Shown here: positions 27,973 to 36,874 of the stretch, in pieces
Position numbering within the stretch: the first letter of the stretch is position 1
How the letters are laid out: every line of letters begins with the position of its first letter
From: Paramoeba atlantica
Lineage: Eukaryota; Discosea
Length of the DNA: 64,000 bases
Direction: 5' to 3'
Assembly (NCBI GenBank): GCA_977017575.1
Contig: CDRNVI010000003.1
Location: forward strand, 434,001 to 498,000
Translations under genes and position numbers: made by a program
The notes under the pieces: model-generated
What the model saw: only the letters and a program-made list of their open reading frames with translations
What the model was told of the DNA's origin: nothing
The model's database searches: none

Positions 27973-30174
27973 TTAAGTAGTTTCTTTTTTCACACCGTAG
28001 CGCAAATCCGTCATCATGCGTGGCAATGCTTCTGTTCTAGCTAAGTCATCCAGCACAAATGGAAGAATCTGTTCATGCAAGGTGTAAAGTAGCTCACTGC
28101 GCAGAAGCTGGCGGAAGTACTCTAGCATGACCAAAGCAATGCGTGGTGCAGGCTTTTCTTTTGCAGGGCGTAAAGAAGCCTCTACCAAATATTCATGAGC
28201 TTCCACGAATACATCCGTCATATCTGGGCTCAGGTAATCCGAAGTATAGTGTCGTAAAAGATTCAGCATTATTTCATAAGGCGCCGTTGATTTTTTCCCC
28301 GATTGTAAGTGTTCCTGAAAAGCTTGGAAAAATGATTTCCACAGCTCCTCACCACACTCCTGATGTACGAGTATCAAAGTTACAATATCTCGTCTCATCG
28401 CGAAAGCTCCAATAAGGTCTTGCTCGATCTTTTCAATGAGAAGCCCCCAAACCGTAGCGGCATGGGGGCGAAGAATGGCTAGCACTAAACTACTCGTCTC
28501 GCTACATTGCAGCAGCTCATACAAGATATGAAATGCTTCCACGCGACATGAGGATAGTGTGCCACACTGCAGGAGTAGCCCGATCAAACGACTTTCCTCT
28601 AATTCCTCCAGAAGCCTCTGCCACGCGGAGAGGTCGTGGTCAACGCTTTCCATCAGCAGCGTGAGCACATTGCGAAGAAATTTTAGCATATCGTGCAGCG
28701 GGAGAAGAGGCTCCGCCCCGTCGGGGACCATGCCGAGTAGACGATAGCACGCCGTCACGGTGCGACTCAACACGTTCTCCGCTATGAGTAACTCCGCCAG
28801 CTTGCTCTTCTGCGAGATAAGAAACTCCTTCAGCCCACCATACTCATAGTTGGAGCTCTCATCATGACTCTTAAGCAGAACACACTCATACAGGTACGTA
28901 ATATTCAAAACATGATGCACCTCTCTCTCCGTACTCGCGCTCAGCTTAATCCCAAACCTCGTTTTCCTTGCCCAGCACCGCTCCACATGCGGCACAAACC
29001 CCTGCGGCGTCCCCCCCTCCAGCAACTCCAGGAACGACCAAAACTGAGTCCGCAATAGGGTCCCATACACCCGTCGCGTACGACTCTGCATCAGGTAATC
29101 CGCCGCCTGGTACCCCAACCGGCACCCCTCCGCGACGCCTTTCACCCTACAGAACCGCCCGTACTCAAACAGCCTTCGGTAGAGCTCCGCGTTCAGCTTT
29201 ACGTTATCCTCGGTGAAGTGGGTCTCGTGGGACTGACTCCGGCGGGGAGTGGGGGTTCCCTCCTCGGCGGTGGTCACCTGCCGGGGGTAGGCCTCCAGGT
29301 GTTGCTTGATGTCACTCCCACGGAGGGTGTCGAGGTAGGACACGAGTTGGTGGAGCCAGGGGAGTACCTTGGAGGGGTCAAGGGAGGGGGAGAAGGTGAG
29401 GGGGGTGGTGGTGGGCCGTGTGGAGGTGTCATGGGGGGGGAAGGGAGAGGGGGTGGTGGGGGTGGAGAAGAGAGTAGGGGTAGGGGGGGTGGGGGCGGTT
29501 TCAAAGGAGGAAGAGGAGGGGGAGGTGGGGACGATTTCGGGGGAGGGGGTGAGAGGGGAAGGGGAGGTGGAGGGTAGAGTTAAGGTGGTGAGGGGGTCGT
29601 GAAGTGGGATGTTGGCGGCGTCGATGTCGGGGAGAAGAGGAGGGCTGGCGGCGTCCTCTTCGTGGGGGACGGGTTTACGGTGGGTAGATCGTAGGGTCGG
29701 AGATGTGGTACTTTTTGCAGGGGAAAGGGTTTTCTTGGTGTCTCTTTTGGGAGATGCTTTCTGTTTTTTCTCCTTTCCGTGGGTCATTGATTTGGGCTCC
29801 AGTTTCGGAAATTCAGCAGAAAAACACAGAGGGTCAGTATTGGGGTGTGTACTTTTTGTTGTGGATATTGAGGAAACACTGGTGGACTTTCTCTCAGGTT
29901 CAGGAGTAGCCGCTTTTATCGCCAGAATCGCGTCACCCAAAGATTTTCTGCGACCACGAGTTCCTCGTACATCATTCCTTGCTTTGGATTTTTGAGCTGA
30001 CTGTGACACACGCAAAGACTCAAAAAAGGGAGTCTCGGGTGTTCTTTCCTCGGGAACATTTAAGAGGGGTTGGTTTGGAGAGTCGCTCGCAACTGTTCTG
30101 CGTCGCCTATTCGGGGTTTTGAGAGATTCTGGAGATTCTAATTTATTCGTATGCGATACAGAGGCCGTAACCAT
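27973..30174 (-). CDS. large protein: disordered Pro/Ser/Thr-rich half plus all-helical (ARM/HEAT-like) half
   Basis: 733 residues from the ATG at 30174. Residues 1 to about 265 are low in structure, rich in TP, SP and PTPP phrases and Lys, with many proline-directed phosphorylation sites. From about residue 300 to the end the sequence is helical with the spacing of armadillo/HEAT repeats (for example VEAFHILYELLQC, ALVMLEYFRQLLRSELLY). That suggests a scaffold or phosphatase/kinase regulatory subunit; I compared it from memory with PP2A B56, MO25 and formin FH3 domains without a clear match. The gene contains a strong GC peak with a strand flip at about 29210. Confidence 0.6.
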   Translation of the reverse strand: MVTASVSHTNKLESPESLKTPNRRRRTVASDSPNQPLLNVPEERTPETPFFESLRVSQSAQKSKARNDVRGTRGRRKSLGDAILAIKAATPEPERKSTSVSSISTTKSTHPNTDPLCFSAEFPKLEPKSMTHGKEKKQKASPKRDTKKTLSPAKSTTSPTLRSTHRKPVPHEEDAASPPLLPDIDAANIPLHDPLTTLTLPSTSPSPLTPSPEIVPTSPSSSSFETAPTPPTPTLFSTPTTPSPFPPHDTSTRPTTTPLTFSPSLDPSKVLPWLHQLVSYLDTLRGSDIKQHLEAYPRQVTTAEEGTPTPRRSQSHETHFTEDNVKLNAELYRRLFEYGRFCRVKGVAEGCRLGYQAADYLMQSRTRRVYGTLLRTQFWSFLELLEGGTPQGFVPHVERCWARKTRFGIKLSASTEREVHHVLNITYLYECVLLKSHDESSNYEYGGLKEFLISQKSKLAELLIAENVLSRTVTACYRLLGMVPDGAEPLLPLHDMLKFLRNVLTLLMESVDHDLSAWQRLLEELEESRLIGLLLQCGTLSSCRVEAFHILYELLQCSETSSLVLAILRPHAATVWGLLIEKIEQDLIGAFAMRRDIVTLILVHQECGEELWKSFFQAFQEHLQSGKKSTAPYEIMLNLLRHYTSDYLSPDMTDVFVEAHEYLVEASLRPAKEKPAPRIALVMLEYFRQLLRSELLYTLHEQILPFVLDDLARTEALPRMMTDLRYGVKKETT

Positions 30175-30391
30175 TATGAGCACCTTTTCGATTACAGCTG
30201 AGTAGTCATGATAGTAACATTCGTTGAAAAATACTAATATATTTGGAATAAAAATAAGGAATGTATTTGGAAGAGTAGGCGTTATTTAGATCATTGTAAA
30301 TATCCAATGTACGAATAATACCGAGGATACGAAAATGTAACGTTCAACGTGACAAAGCATAAACAAATAGCTTAATAACAAACTGAATTCT

Positions 30392-31546
30392 CTATAGCTT
30401 TGATATAGCTATATTCGAGTCTTGTGAAGATGAATCAATCATTTGCGAGTCAACATCCAGGTCACCATCCTCAGGAACGGTATCGAAGAAGTTTTGTACT
30501 GCGGTATCGCTCACGTCTGCCAAAGCAGAGGGAACCCAACGGGGATCTTTGGTTTTTTCCCGCAACTGAGCGCGCACGCCCTCATCAAAATCCGGTGAAC
30601 GACATAAAAATCCTTGGCTAAGACGATATTCCAAACGGAAGTTTTCTTGTGGTGTAGGTAGACTCTGTACACGTCGAAACATTTCCCAGGTTACTTTCAC
30701 TGAGAGTGGAGCATTACGAAGTAGTGATTGAAGTATCGCATCCACAAATTCGGAAGTGGGCTCGGCGGACAGAGCATTAAGTGCATCTTCTACGGTTTGT
30801 GCGTCACAAAAGGCTCGATGCAGGCATTGTAATTGGGAAGGACTCCACTCCTGGAGCTCAGTCGGAGCGTTTACAGGTTCGTGGTAACTTGTAATCAAGC
30901 CATCCACTTCCGCTGGCTCCTTTACGCGACGCAACGACTCAACTAGCTCAGGTAGACGTGCACGTGGCACGAAATGAGTACCCAACCCGGAAGTTATCAC
31001 ATCACGCCCGTACAGCCGCCGCCCCGTGAGCCCAAGACAGCGACCCAAGGCCAAAGGCTTCACACGCGGAAGAAAAAGACTTGCACCGGAGTCCGGAAAG
31101 TGCCCTATCGCACACTCGGGCATTGCAAACACTGTATTCTCCGTGCACACGCGGTGTGAGCCATGCATCGCAAGCCCCGCCCCGCCTCCCATGGTGATCC
31201 CATCCAGCAAAGCGAGATGCGGGATGGCATGTGCCCGAGAGAGGGTTCCAATGGTGTAATTCAAACAGTACTGATCTTTGAAGTAGTGCGGTCGGGTACC
31301 ACGCGGGGTGTCCGTGCTGATGGCAACGACATCCCCACCCGCGCTAAAAGCCCGAGGACAGGAACTACGGAGGACTACGACACAGCGTTGGCTCTGGGTG
31401 GACCATGTTTGGTACAGAGTACGAAGGGAACGTACCATAGACCAAGAAAGAGCATTCAATGCACCGGGACGGTTCAATGTTAAGAATTTTGTGACACCAC
31501 AGTCCTCTAGAAGAAGGTGACCGCCAGCCAATGAGAAAAAAGACAT
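30392..31546 (-). CDS. 3-hydroxyisobutyryl-CoA hydrolase-like enzyme with a peroxisomal SKL end
   Basis: 384 residues from the ATG at 31546, the usual length for HIBCH. Crotonase-fold landmarks: LNRPGALNALS, the CoA-binding AFSAGGDVVAI, the oxyanion GITMGGGAGLAMHGSHRV, and FAMPECAIGHFPDSGAS with the catalytic Glu. HIBCH hydrolyses 3-hydroxyisobutyryl-CoA in valine breakdown. The protein ends ...NIAISKL: a C-terminal Ser-Lys-Leu is the standard PTS1 import signal, and no mitochondrial presequence is seen. A peroxisomal HIBCH exists in Arabidopsis (CHY1), so peroxisomal valine or related CoA-ester catabolism is plausible. Related hydratase/isomerase activity is less likely given the length and the PECAIG motif. 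Confidence 0.88.
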   Translation of the reverse strand: MSFFSLAGGHLLLEDCGVTKFLTLNRPGALNALSWSMVRSLRTLYQTWSTQSQRCVVVLRSSCPRAFSAGGDVVAISTDTPRGTRPHYFKDQYCLNYTIGTLSRAHAIPHLALLDGITMGGGAGLAMHGSHRVCTENTVFAMPECAIGHFPDSGASLFLPRVKPLALGRCLGLTGRRLYGRDVITSGLGTHFVPRARLPELVESLRRVKEPAEVDGLITSYHEPVNAPTELQEWSPSQLQCLHRAFCDAQTVEDALNALSAEPTSEFVDAILQSLLRNAPLSVKVTWEMFRRVQSLPTPQENFRLEYRLSQGFLCRSPDFDEGVRAQLREKTKDPRWVPSALADVSDTAVQNFFDTVPEDGDLDVDSQMIDSSSQDSNIAISKL

Positions 31547-31898
31547 GATCAAGGTGGAGAGGAGTACGATACGTGTGAGGATACATCTGATTCCTATACT
31601 AACGGACTCCTATACTCCTGTAATGGAAAGGTTTTCTTCTTTCCTCCCTGTACAAAGTAGTAACCGAAATTAGACAGAATCATAAACGGTAAAAAGCCTT
31701 TAAAGAGGTGGCGTACCCAACTTTGCTTTCTTTTAGTGTGAAAACAGCGCAAAAACACAAAACTTTGTGAGAGCTCTCGAACATGCTATTGTTTTCCAAA
31801 ATTGGACAAGTTTTACGAATTTTAGACCCCCCGCAGCATCTGATTTACCCTCCTGTATCAAGTCAAGGAACCAACAGTACGATGACGATCTGTTTCAC

Positions 31899-32516
31899 TC
31901 ATACATTTGTAGAATCAACAAGAGTACCACGTATTGGTATTTTCGCAACCAAGCATGCGCGCTGAACCACTGATTTATCCTTCGGGTGCCTAAGTTCTCT
32001 CCGTTTAGGATCTGTTAGAATTTCATATGCGTCCCACACTAGACGGCACGACAAGGGTAACCTGTTATAATATTCTTTAGATTTTTCCAAGGTCGCCTTT
32101 TTAATGTTCTCATAGTTTAGCTGGGAGTCGTTAACTTCTTTTTGATCATTATCGAATCGTTCCTTTATTAGTAAGCCTCTTTCTTCAGCTTCTGTGATGC
32201 CACTCGTAGACGCAACGTGATGTCTTGACGGAGAATCTGCATCACAGAAATATGTTGCGTTGCTCTCAATGTCCAGTACTCCCCATGCCTCACTACTGTT
32301 TTCATTATCATCTGCAAAATCCCACCAGGATTCGGCACCGTCTGTATTAATTCCTTTCGACATCAGGAATTCTTTCTTTTCTTCACCGGTGCCATCATAA
32401 TAATGTGCATTGAATCGATGCATTTCCTTCCAAATATGGTGAACTTCCGGGTGAATTGATTCCACTGAGCTAGATTTTGAGTTCTTGGATATGCTGCTAT
32501 TCATGAAAGGATTCAT
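31899..32516 (-). CDS. hypothetical protein
   Basis: 205 residues, acidic and polar, with ESWWDFADD in the middle and a better-conserved-looking end: YYNRLPLSCRLVWDAYEILT followed by DPKRRELRHP. The end faintly recalls the last helix of a J-domain (A.eiLsDP.kR), but no HPD is present. An alternative ATG lies at 32504. No membrane or signal segment. Function unknown. Confidence 0.5.
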   Translation of the reverse strand: MNPFMNSSISKNSKSSSVESIHPEVHHIWKEMHRFNAHYYDGTGEEKKEFLMSKGINTDGAESWWDFADDNENSSEAWGVLDIESNATYFCDADSPSRHHVASTSGITEAEERGLLIKERFDNDQKEVNDSQLNYENIKKATLEKSKEYYNRLPLSCRLVWDAYEILTDPKRRELRHPKDKSVVQRACLVAKIPIRGTLVDSTNV

Positions 32517-32806
32517 AGAAACTATGATTAATTTTTCGATTTAAACAGTAAGAACTACGAATGCCATGGGCATAAATAAGACAAGAATAAATAAAGTTAA
32601 AACAAACATATTCTTTCAGAAAAAAAAACAGAAAGGAAATGAATCTGGAGCAGTATTTAGATCCTTTCTTGTAGGGATAAACACATAAACAAACTAAGAA
32701 TGTTGTACGTGCTGCGCGAGACAAGTACCTATACTGTCTGTAGGTATTTCTGTGACAGACACAAGTATATTAAATGGATAGAGAACACCCACACGGTCAC
32801 CCAAGA

Positions 32807-33469
32807 TTACTCAAAATCTTTCGCGTGTTTCAGCTTCTCGTCCCTTTTAGCTCTTCTTGCCGCTTTGCGTTCCATAAGCTTCGTGTACTCCTCGTCATAT
32901 ATCTCTTTGCGGAGCTGAGCAATCAAAGCCTCGTTGGCCCATAGTTTGATCATCCGTCTCCTCTTGTGCTGCTCTTTTTGCAGCTCCGAGTGCTCAGCGT
33001 CAAATGCAGTTTGCAGTCGCTCTCGAAAGGGATGTCTACCCCGATTGTAGGTAGTAAGATCCCCAAGATACGAATTTTTGTCAATATCAAACGCTGTGGC
33101 TAATTCGTCGGCGCGATGCCTACGTGAGCGTTTTGACCCCTTGTTCCATTCTTGATTTTGACACTTGAGGGACTCATGAAGCTCACAGGAAAATGCTTCC
33201 ACTTTTTTGTCAACTTCAAGCGGTGTCAGTGCATCGTCTTTTTCTAGTTCTGCACGTAAGGTAGCTATTTGACTCTCGATATCCCTCTCTTTTTCGTAGT
33301 CTTGCAATTCCGCATTTAATTCTTCTTCAAGAGTAAAAGAGTCGTCTGCACGGTCTCGATAATTTGGTTTCAGGCGATCATCTGCACGCTTACGATGAGC
33401 AAGATTGCGAGAGACGTATCCGCTCGATGCAGTACCACGGTGTGTGCGGTTCCCTACGTGATTGTACAT
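32807..33469 (-). CDS. CWC21: CWC21/SRRM2-type spliceosome protein (cwf21 domain)
   Basis: 220 residues. The N-terminus MYNHVGNRTHRGTASSGYVS is the diagnostic start of CWC21/SRM300 (MYNGIGL.TPRG..TNGYVQ.NLS), which threads into the active spliceosome. The cwf21 helix pair, IESQIATLRAELEKDDALTP followed by VDKKVEAF, lies near residues 65-95. The rest is Lys/Arg/Glu-rich coiled helix. It acts in the catalytic spliceosome near Prp8 and Snu114. Its presence shows a retained splicing machinery even though no intron interrupts any gene here. Confidence 0.82.
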   Translation of the reverse strand: MYNHVGNRTHRGTASSGYVSRNLAHRKRADDRLKPNYRDRADDSFTLEEELNAELQDYEKERDIESQIATLRAELEKDDALTPLEVDKKVEAFSCELHESLKCQNQEWNKGSKRSRRHRADELATAFDIDKNSYLGDLTTYNRGRHPFRERLQTAFDAEHSELQKEQHKRRRMIKLWANEALIAQLRKEIYDEEYTKLMERKAARRAKRDEKLKHAKDFE

Positions 33470-34300
33470 GCCAGTGTATTTAGTAGCGATATTGAATACC
33501 TACAAACAAACTACACCAAAATGTACAAATAATCCTTTATCATGAATAAGACATTTTTAAAGAAACTGTTTCTCTAAACTCACACAAACACCGTTCAACA
33601 AGCACACTACAGTGTTCCATGTTCCTTGAAACCACAACCTATAGAAACAATCGAAAGCTGTGGTTGCATTTTAATAGAAAAAATCAAAAAAGAGAACAAT
33701 TATAAGCTTTAGGAGCAGTTTAAAAATACTGTTCCCCTCTTTAAGCGCACCACGTTTTTCTTCAAAAGTTCGCTTAAACGGGGGGGGGTCTGAATCACTA
33801 CAGTACATAAAACTAATTTTCGCGCTGCGAAGCGGTGCCAAAGTCAACATCTCAAAAGTCTGTGCACTTAATTGTGGGGGTCTCACCGGGTGCTCTTAAA
33901 CGGAAGGGATACAGTAAACTTCAGTTCAACTTTATGTTTGTATGTACCTCGTTTTCCGTGAAAAGTGCGCTTAAAAAAAAGGGGGGCATCCGCACCCTTA
34001 TCTGTCATAAACGCACCCTTATCGGTAAATGAGGGGGGAATGCGCAGGGTGTGACAAGCAATGATTAAACTTAATAGAACGAGCATAAATCCTAATGCTC
34101 GGCTCTTTTTTTGAAGTTGATGCATTCTCCACGCCAAAAACTTGCTTTTCAAAACTGCATCTGAAGATACTCTCATTTTTAAAATCTCTTCAAAACAATT
34201 TTCCGTTTAAGCGCACCAAGGCAGTCCCCTATGTACACCTGACATCGTATTTCTAATTATGCATCAGTGCAAGCGCTTTTTGCTTTCTTCGCTTGTTACT
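33470..34300. other. intergenic with repeated TTTAAGCGCA motifs
   Basis: Core copies: tttaagcgcacc at 33740 and 34206, the inverse cgcttaaacggg at 33771 and gtgcgcttaaa at 33965. Two blocks of about 45 bases around 33740-33789 and 33935-33985 are imperfect direct copies. Minus-strand frames of 71 and 97 codons across this area repeat the phrase KRTF..KRG because of these copies, so I take them as repeat-derived and not as genes. Confidence 0.5.
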
Positions 34301-36265
34301 TTATGGCTTGACATCTATGTCCGCACTATAGATAGAATCTATTAATGATAAACACTCTGAGCGCATCTCTGACACGATGGCTCGATCACCAATCCTATGA
34401 ATAATCGGACTGAGCGAGGTCTCTAGCTTCTCAAGCACAGATTTCCTTTGCAAAGTATTACCGGTTTTTTCTTTCAACCATCTAAGAGGACTTACAGATC
34501 CAGTACTCGGACGCTTGACTAACTTACTTTTAATACTTTCAAGTGCGCGATTCTGAAACGTTTTCGCTGCAGTATGCAGCAGATGAAATTCATCCGACAA
34601 GAGTGGACCAGGAGCAAGTAAGCAAGAGCTTTGGTCTTTATTTGGATGGATGATTCTCATTAGATAGAACTCCACACCCCCGAGAAGAAGCAAATAAAAG
34701 GACGTATTGATGCTGAGCAGCGCATGTAGCGTTGGCTCGGTTGTATCCACTTTACGATACTTTTTGTGCAATTCTCGAAGAATTATTCTAAAGATATTGG
34801 CTATGTACTTTCTCAGATTTAAAACAGAATCTATGTTCCATTGCAGAAGAGGCTTTACGTCGCTTAAAAACTTGCGGAGACGTAAACCTACCATTGCGAC
34901 GTGTTCGCTAAAAGGCATAAGCCCATCTCGAACAACATCTGAACAATTTTCAGTCGTACTTTCCTGTGACTTGAAAGAGAGAGCTGGATAGAGAGGATGC
35001 TGGTTTAAAAATGATTCGGCAATGTTGGTTTCAAATTCAGCGGGAGATTTCACGTGAAAAGGAGCAAAGAATACACTATTATCTACCTCTAAAATACTCT
35101 GTATTTTTTCTAATAGTTCTTGGCTTAGTACTGCGAGAACGTGATCTTCCAATTTGAAAAATATGGTGCGTATAATCATATTCGGCGTACTTGCTATAAA
35201 TAAGTCTAAAGACTTCACAAAAATGTGAGCAGACTTCAGCGCATCCTCCAATAACTCACGTTTAGTTTGGGATCTGAGAATTAGATTTACTGTGATTTCA
35301 AGCTGTAACACAGCAAGTTCAAAAATGAAATAAAACAATGAAAGATCAATGGGCGAAAACCGAAACCCCTTTTGAGTCCAGCATTGAAGGCGAAACAGAA
35401 GACCGAATAGCTTTTGACAACACATTTCTGGATTTGTGGAAAATTCTTTTGTAATAGTAGAACACACAAGTTCAGCGTACTCCCTCTCTGACATGCGTAC
35501 ATACTCTATTAGCTGTGAACGAGCATCTAACAATTCGTAACAATCTTCAAACAAAAAACACTTTCGAAAAGCGGACCTTAAAGAGTTTCGTGCTATCAAA
35601 ATGTTCTGTGCGCAGTGCGCTTTATTGTTTCTGTCACCTGCATTGGTCACCATCGAATTTTCTGTAGCCTGTGGTATTGACTCCCGTATGGAACCAAAAA
35701 CGTCAACACCTATTCGTTCTTCTTCTTGGCGTTGATACCTAATCCAAGTTTCTAATTCCATAGTTAGCGCTTGTAAAATATTTTGGCGGACACTACGTAC
35801 CGTATGCTCTATCCAATTAATTATCTTGTCAGCGCCAAACTGGGAAACTCCGATATTCTTCCATAGTAGACATACTTCATGTAGCAGCCTGGAAGCAGCA
35901 AAAATGGAATCTTTGCTTAAGAAATCTTTTGTTTCATTTAGTAACTTCAGTATTTGAGCAAGTCTTTCAAGGTGTAGTTTAGTGGATTTCATCTCATGTA
36001 GTTCAGCAACTTTGGATGAAAACACTTTTATTCGCTTTTCTTGAGTAGAAAATTTACATAAAATTTCTCCGATCTTGCGTTTTTCGTCATCTAAGTTGAT
36101 CCGGATGCAATCCTGTGAATCACCTGTCCCCTCTGAAACTTTCTCTTCTGCAACACGGGACATTCTTTCGGCACCCGAAGTAAGACTTTCTAATTCACCG
36201 AAAACGACAGCGCATGCTGTAAGTACTGCTGGATCCAGTTGCGTGTCGTTTTCCAGTTCATCCAT
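34301..36265 (-). CDS. SEC15: probable exocyst subunit Sec15 (EXOC6)
   Basis: 654 residues from the ATG at 36265; the frame is open to an ATG at 36328, but the extra 21 residues look non-coding. All-helical. A CATCHR-type coiled N-terminus is followed by LHLERLAQILKLLNETKDFL, then ALTMELETWIRYQRQEEERIG, which resembles the Sec15 segment in which a helix linked to IR...IG ends the N-terminal part. Then FRKCFLFEDCYELLDARSQL and FSPIDLSLFYFIFELAVLQLE. The family tethers secretory vesicles to the plasma membrane through Rab/Sec4. Other CATCHR subunits (COG, GARP, Dsl1) are the alternative; the call is moderate. Confidence 0.5.
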   Translation of the reverse strand: MDELENDTQLDPAVLTACAVVFGELESLTSGAERMSRVAEEKVSEGTGDSQDCIRINLDDEKRKIGEILCKFSTQEKRIKVFSSKVAELHEMKSTKLHLERLAQILKLLNETKDFLSKDSIFAASRLLHEVCLLWKNIGVSQFGADKIINWIEHTVRSVRQNILQALTMELETWIRYQRQEEERIGVDVFGSIRESIPQATENSMVTNAGDRNNKAHCAQNILIARNSLRSAFRKCFLFEDCYELLDARSQLIEYVRMSEREYAELVCSTITKEFSTNPEMCCQKLFGLLFRLQCWTQKGFRFSPIDLSLFYFIFELAVLQLEITVNLILRSQTKRELLEDALKSAHIFVKSLDLFIASTPNMIIRTIFFKLEDHVLAVLSQELLEKIQSILEVDNSVFFAPFHVKSPAEFETNIAESFLNQHPLYPALSFKSQESTTENCSDVVRDGLMPFSEHVAMVGLRLRKFLSDVKPLLQWNIDSVLNLRKYIANIFRIILRELHKKYRKVDTTEPTLHALLSINTSFYLLLLGGVEFYLMRIIHPNKDQSSCLLAPGPLLSDEFHLLHTAAKTFQNRALESIKSKLVKRPSTGSVSPLRWLKEKTGNTLQRKSVLEKLETSLSPIIHRIGDRAIVSEMRSECLSLIDSIYSADIDVKP

Positions 36266-36328
36266 GACAAAAAAATATGTAGAACACAGTATTTGTGTAT
36301 TGCTAATCCAAGATATCATTACATTCAC

Positions 36329-36874
36329 TAGTTGATACCCAGTTCATCCTTGCGTATAATTCATACATGTAAACTTATATGATACGCTACAAGTTACTGC
36401 ATAGTGCGACGGACTTTGGCCAAACGGCACCATAAGTGGGGGTTACTCGAATTTACAAGAAAAGATACGTTCATCAAAATTAATTAAAAGTTTGGAAAGA
36501 AAAGTGGTAAAACGTAGTTTCTGACTATAAATTTAATAGAAAGTTTTAGGAGTGCTACTCGCAAATCAAGCAAAATATGCGTATTTCCCCAATTTTTACC
36601 ACACGCCTGAAAAATCTGAAACCAAAAATCCGGAAAAACTAAAACTGGGGGGCGCCCCGCGACAGTATAGTGTACGTGTTATGGGGAGGTCACCCCATGT
36701 ACGTGGGGGGGGTACAATACGTAGGAGTGCTCGAATCCTGCCATTACATTTTTCGTTTGGTTTGGTTGCGGGTTGAAAAGCACCATTCGCCTAAACCCCG
36801 AACAATACATTTCCACCTTTGATTGTTATTTTCGGTGTTTATTAAATATAGCGAATTCACAATTATGCCATCCG
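36329..36874. other. intergenic with a degraded element end
   Basis: 36417-36447 reads tggccaaacggcaccataag then tgggggttact, which lines up with the shared element end (ggccaaaac..ggttgcgcttaagtgggg). The ctggggggcgccccgcgacagtata at about 36645-36670 ends in the same gacagta. The piece between is AT-rich and not coding. Confidence 0.4.

Noticed and set aside
29218-29602. Gly-rich plus-strand frames near 29.2-29.6 kb
   Set aside because: Product of the G-rich arm of a composition peak, opposite the scaffold-like gene.
33671-34176. Two minus-strand frames of 71 and 97 codons, one with a hydrophobic segment
   Set aside because: They share the phrase KRTF..KRG because both overlap copies of the TTTAAGCGCA repeat; better explained as repeat DNA.
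36640-36770. A tRNA-like T-arm (gtgctcgaatcc) near 36.73 kb
   Set aside because: No acceptor stem, D-arm or anticodon arm can be laid out around it; no tRNA gene was found anywhere in the window.
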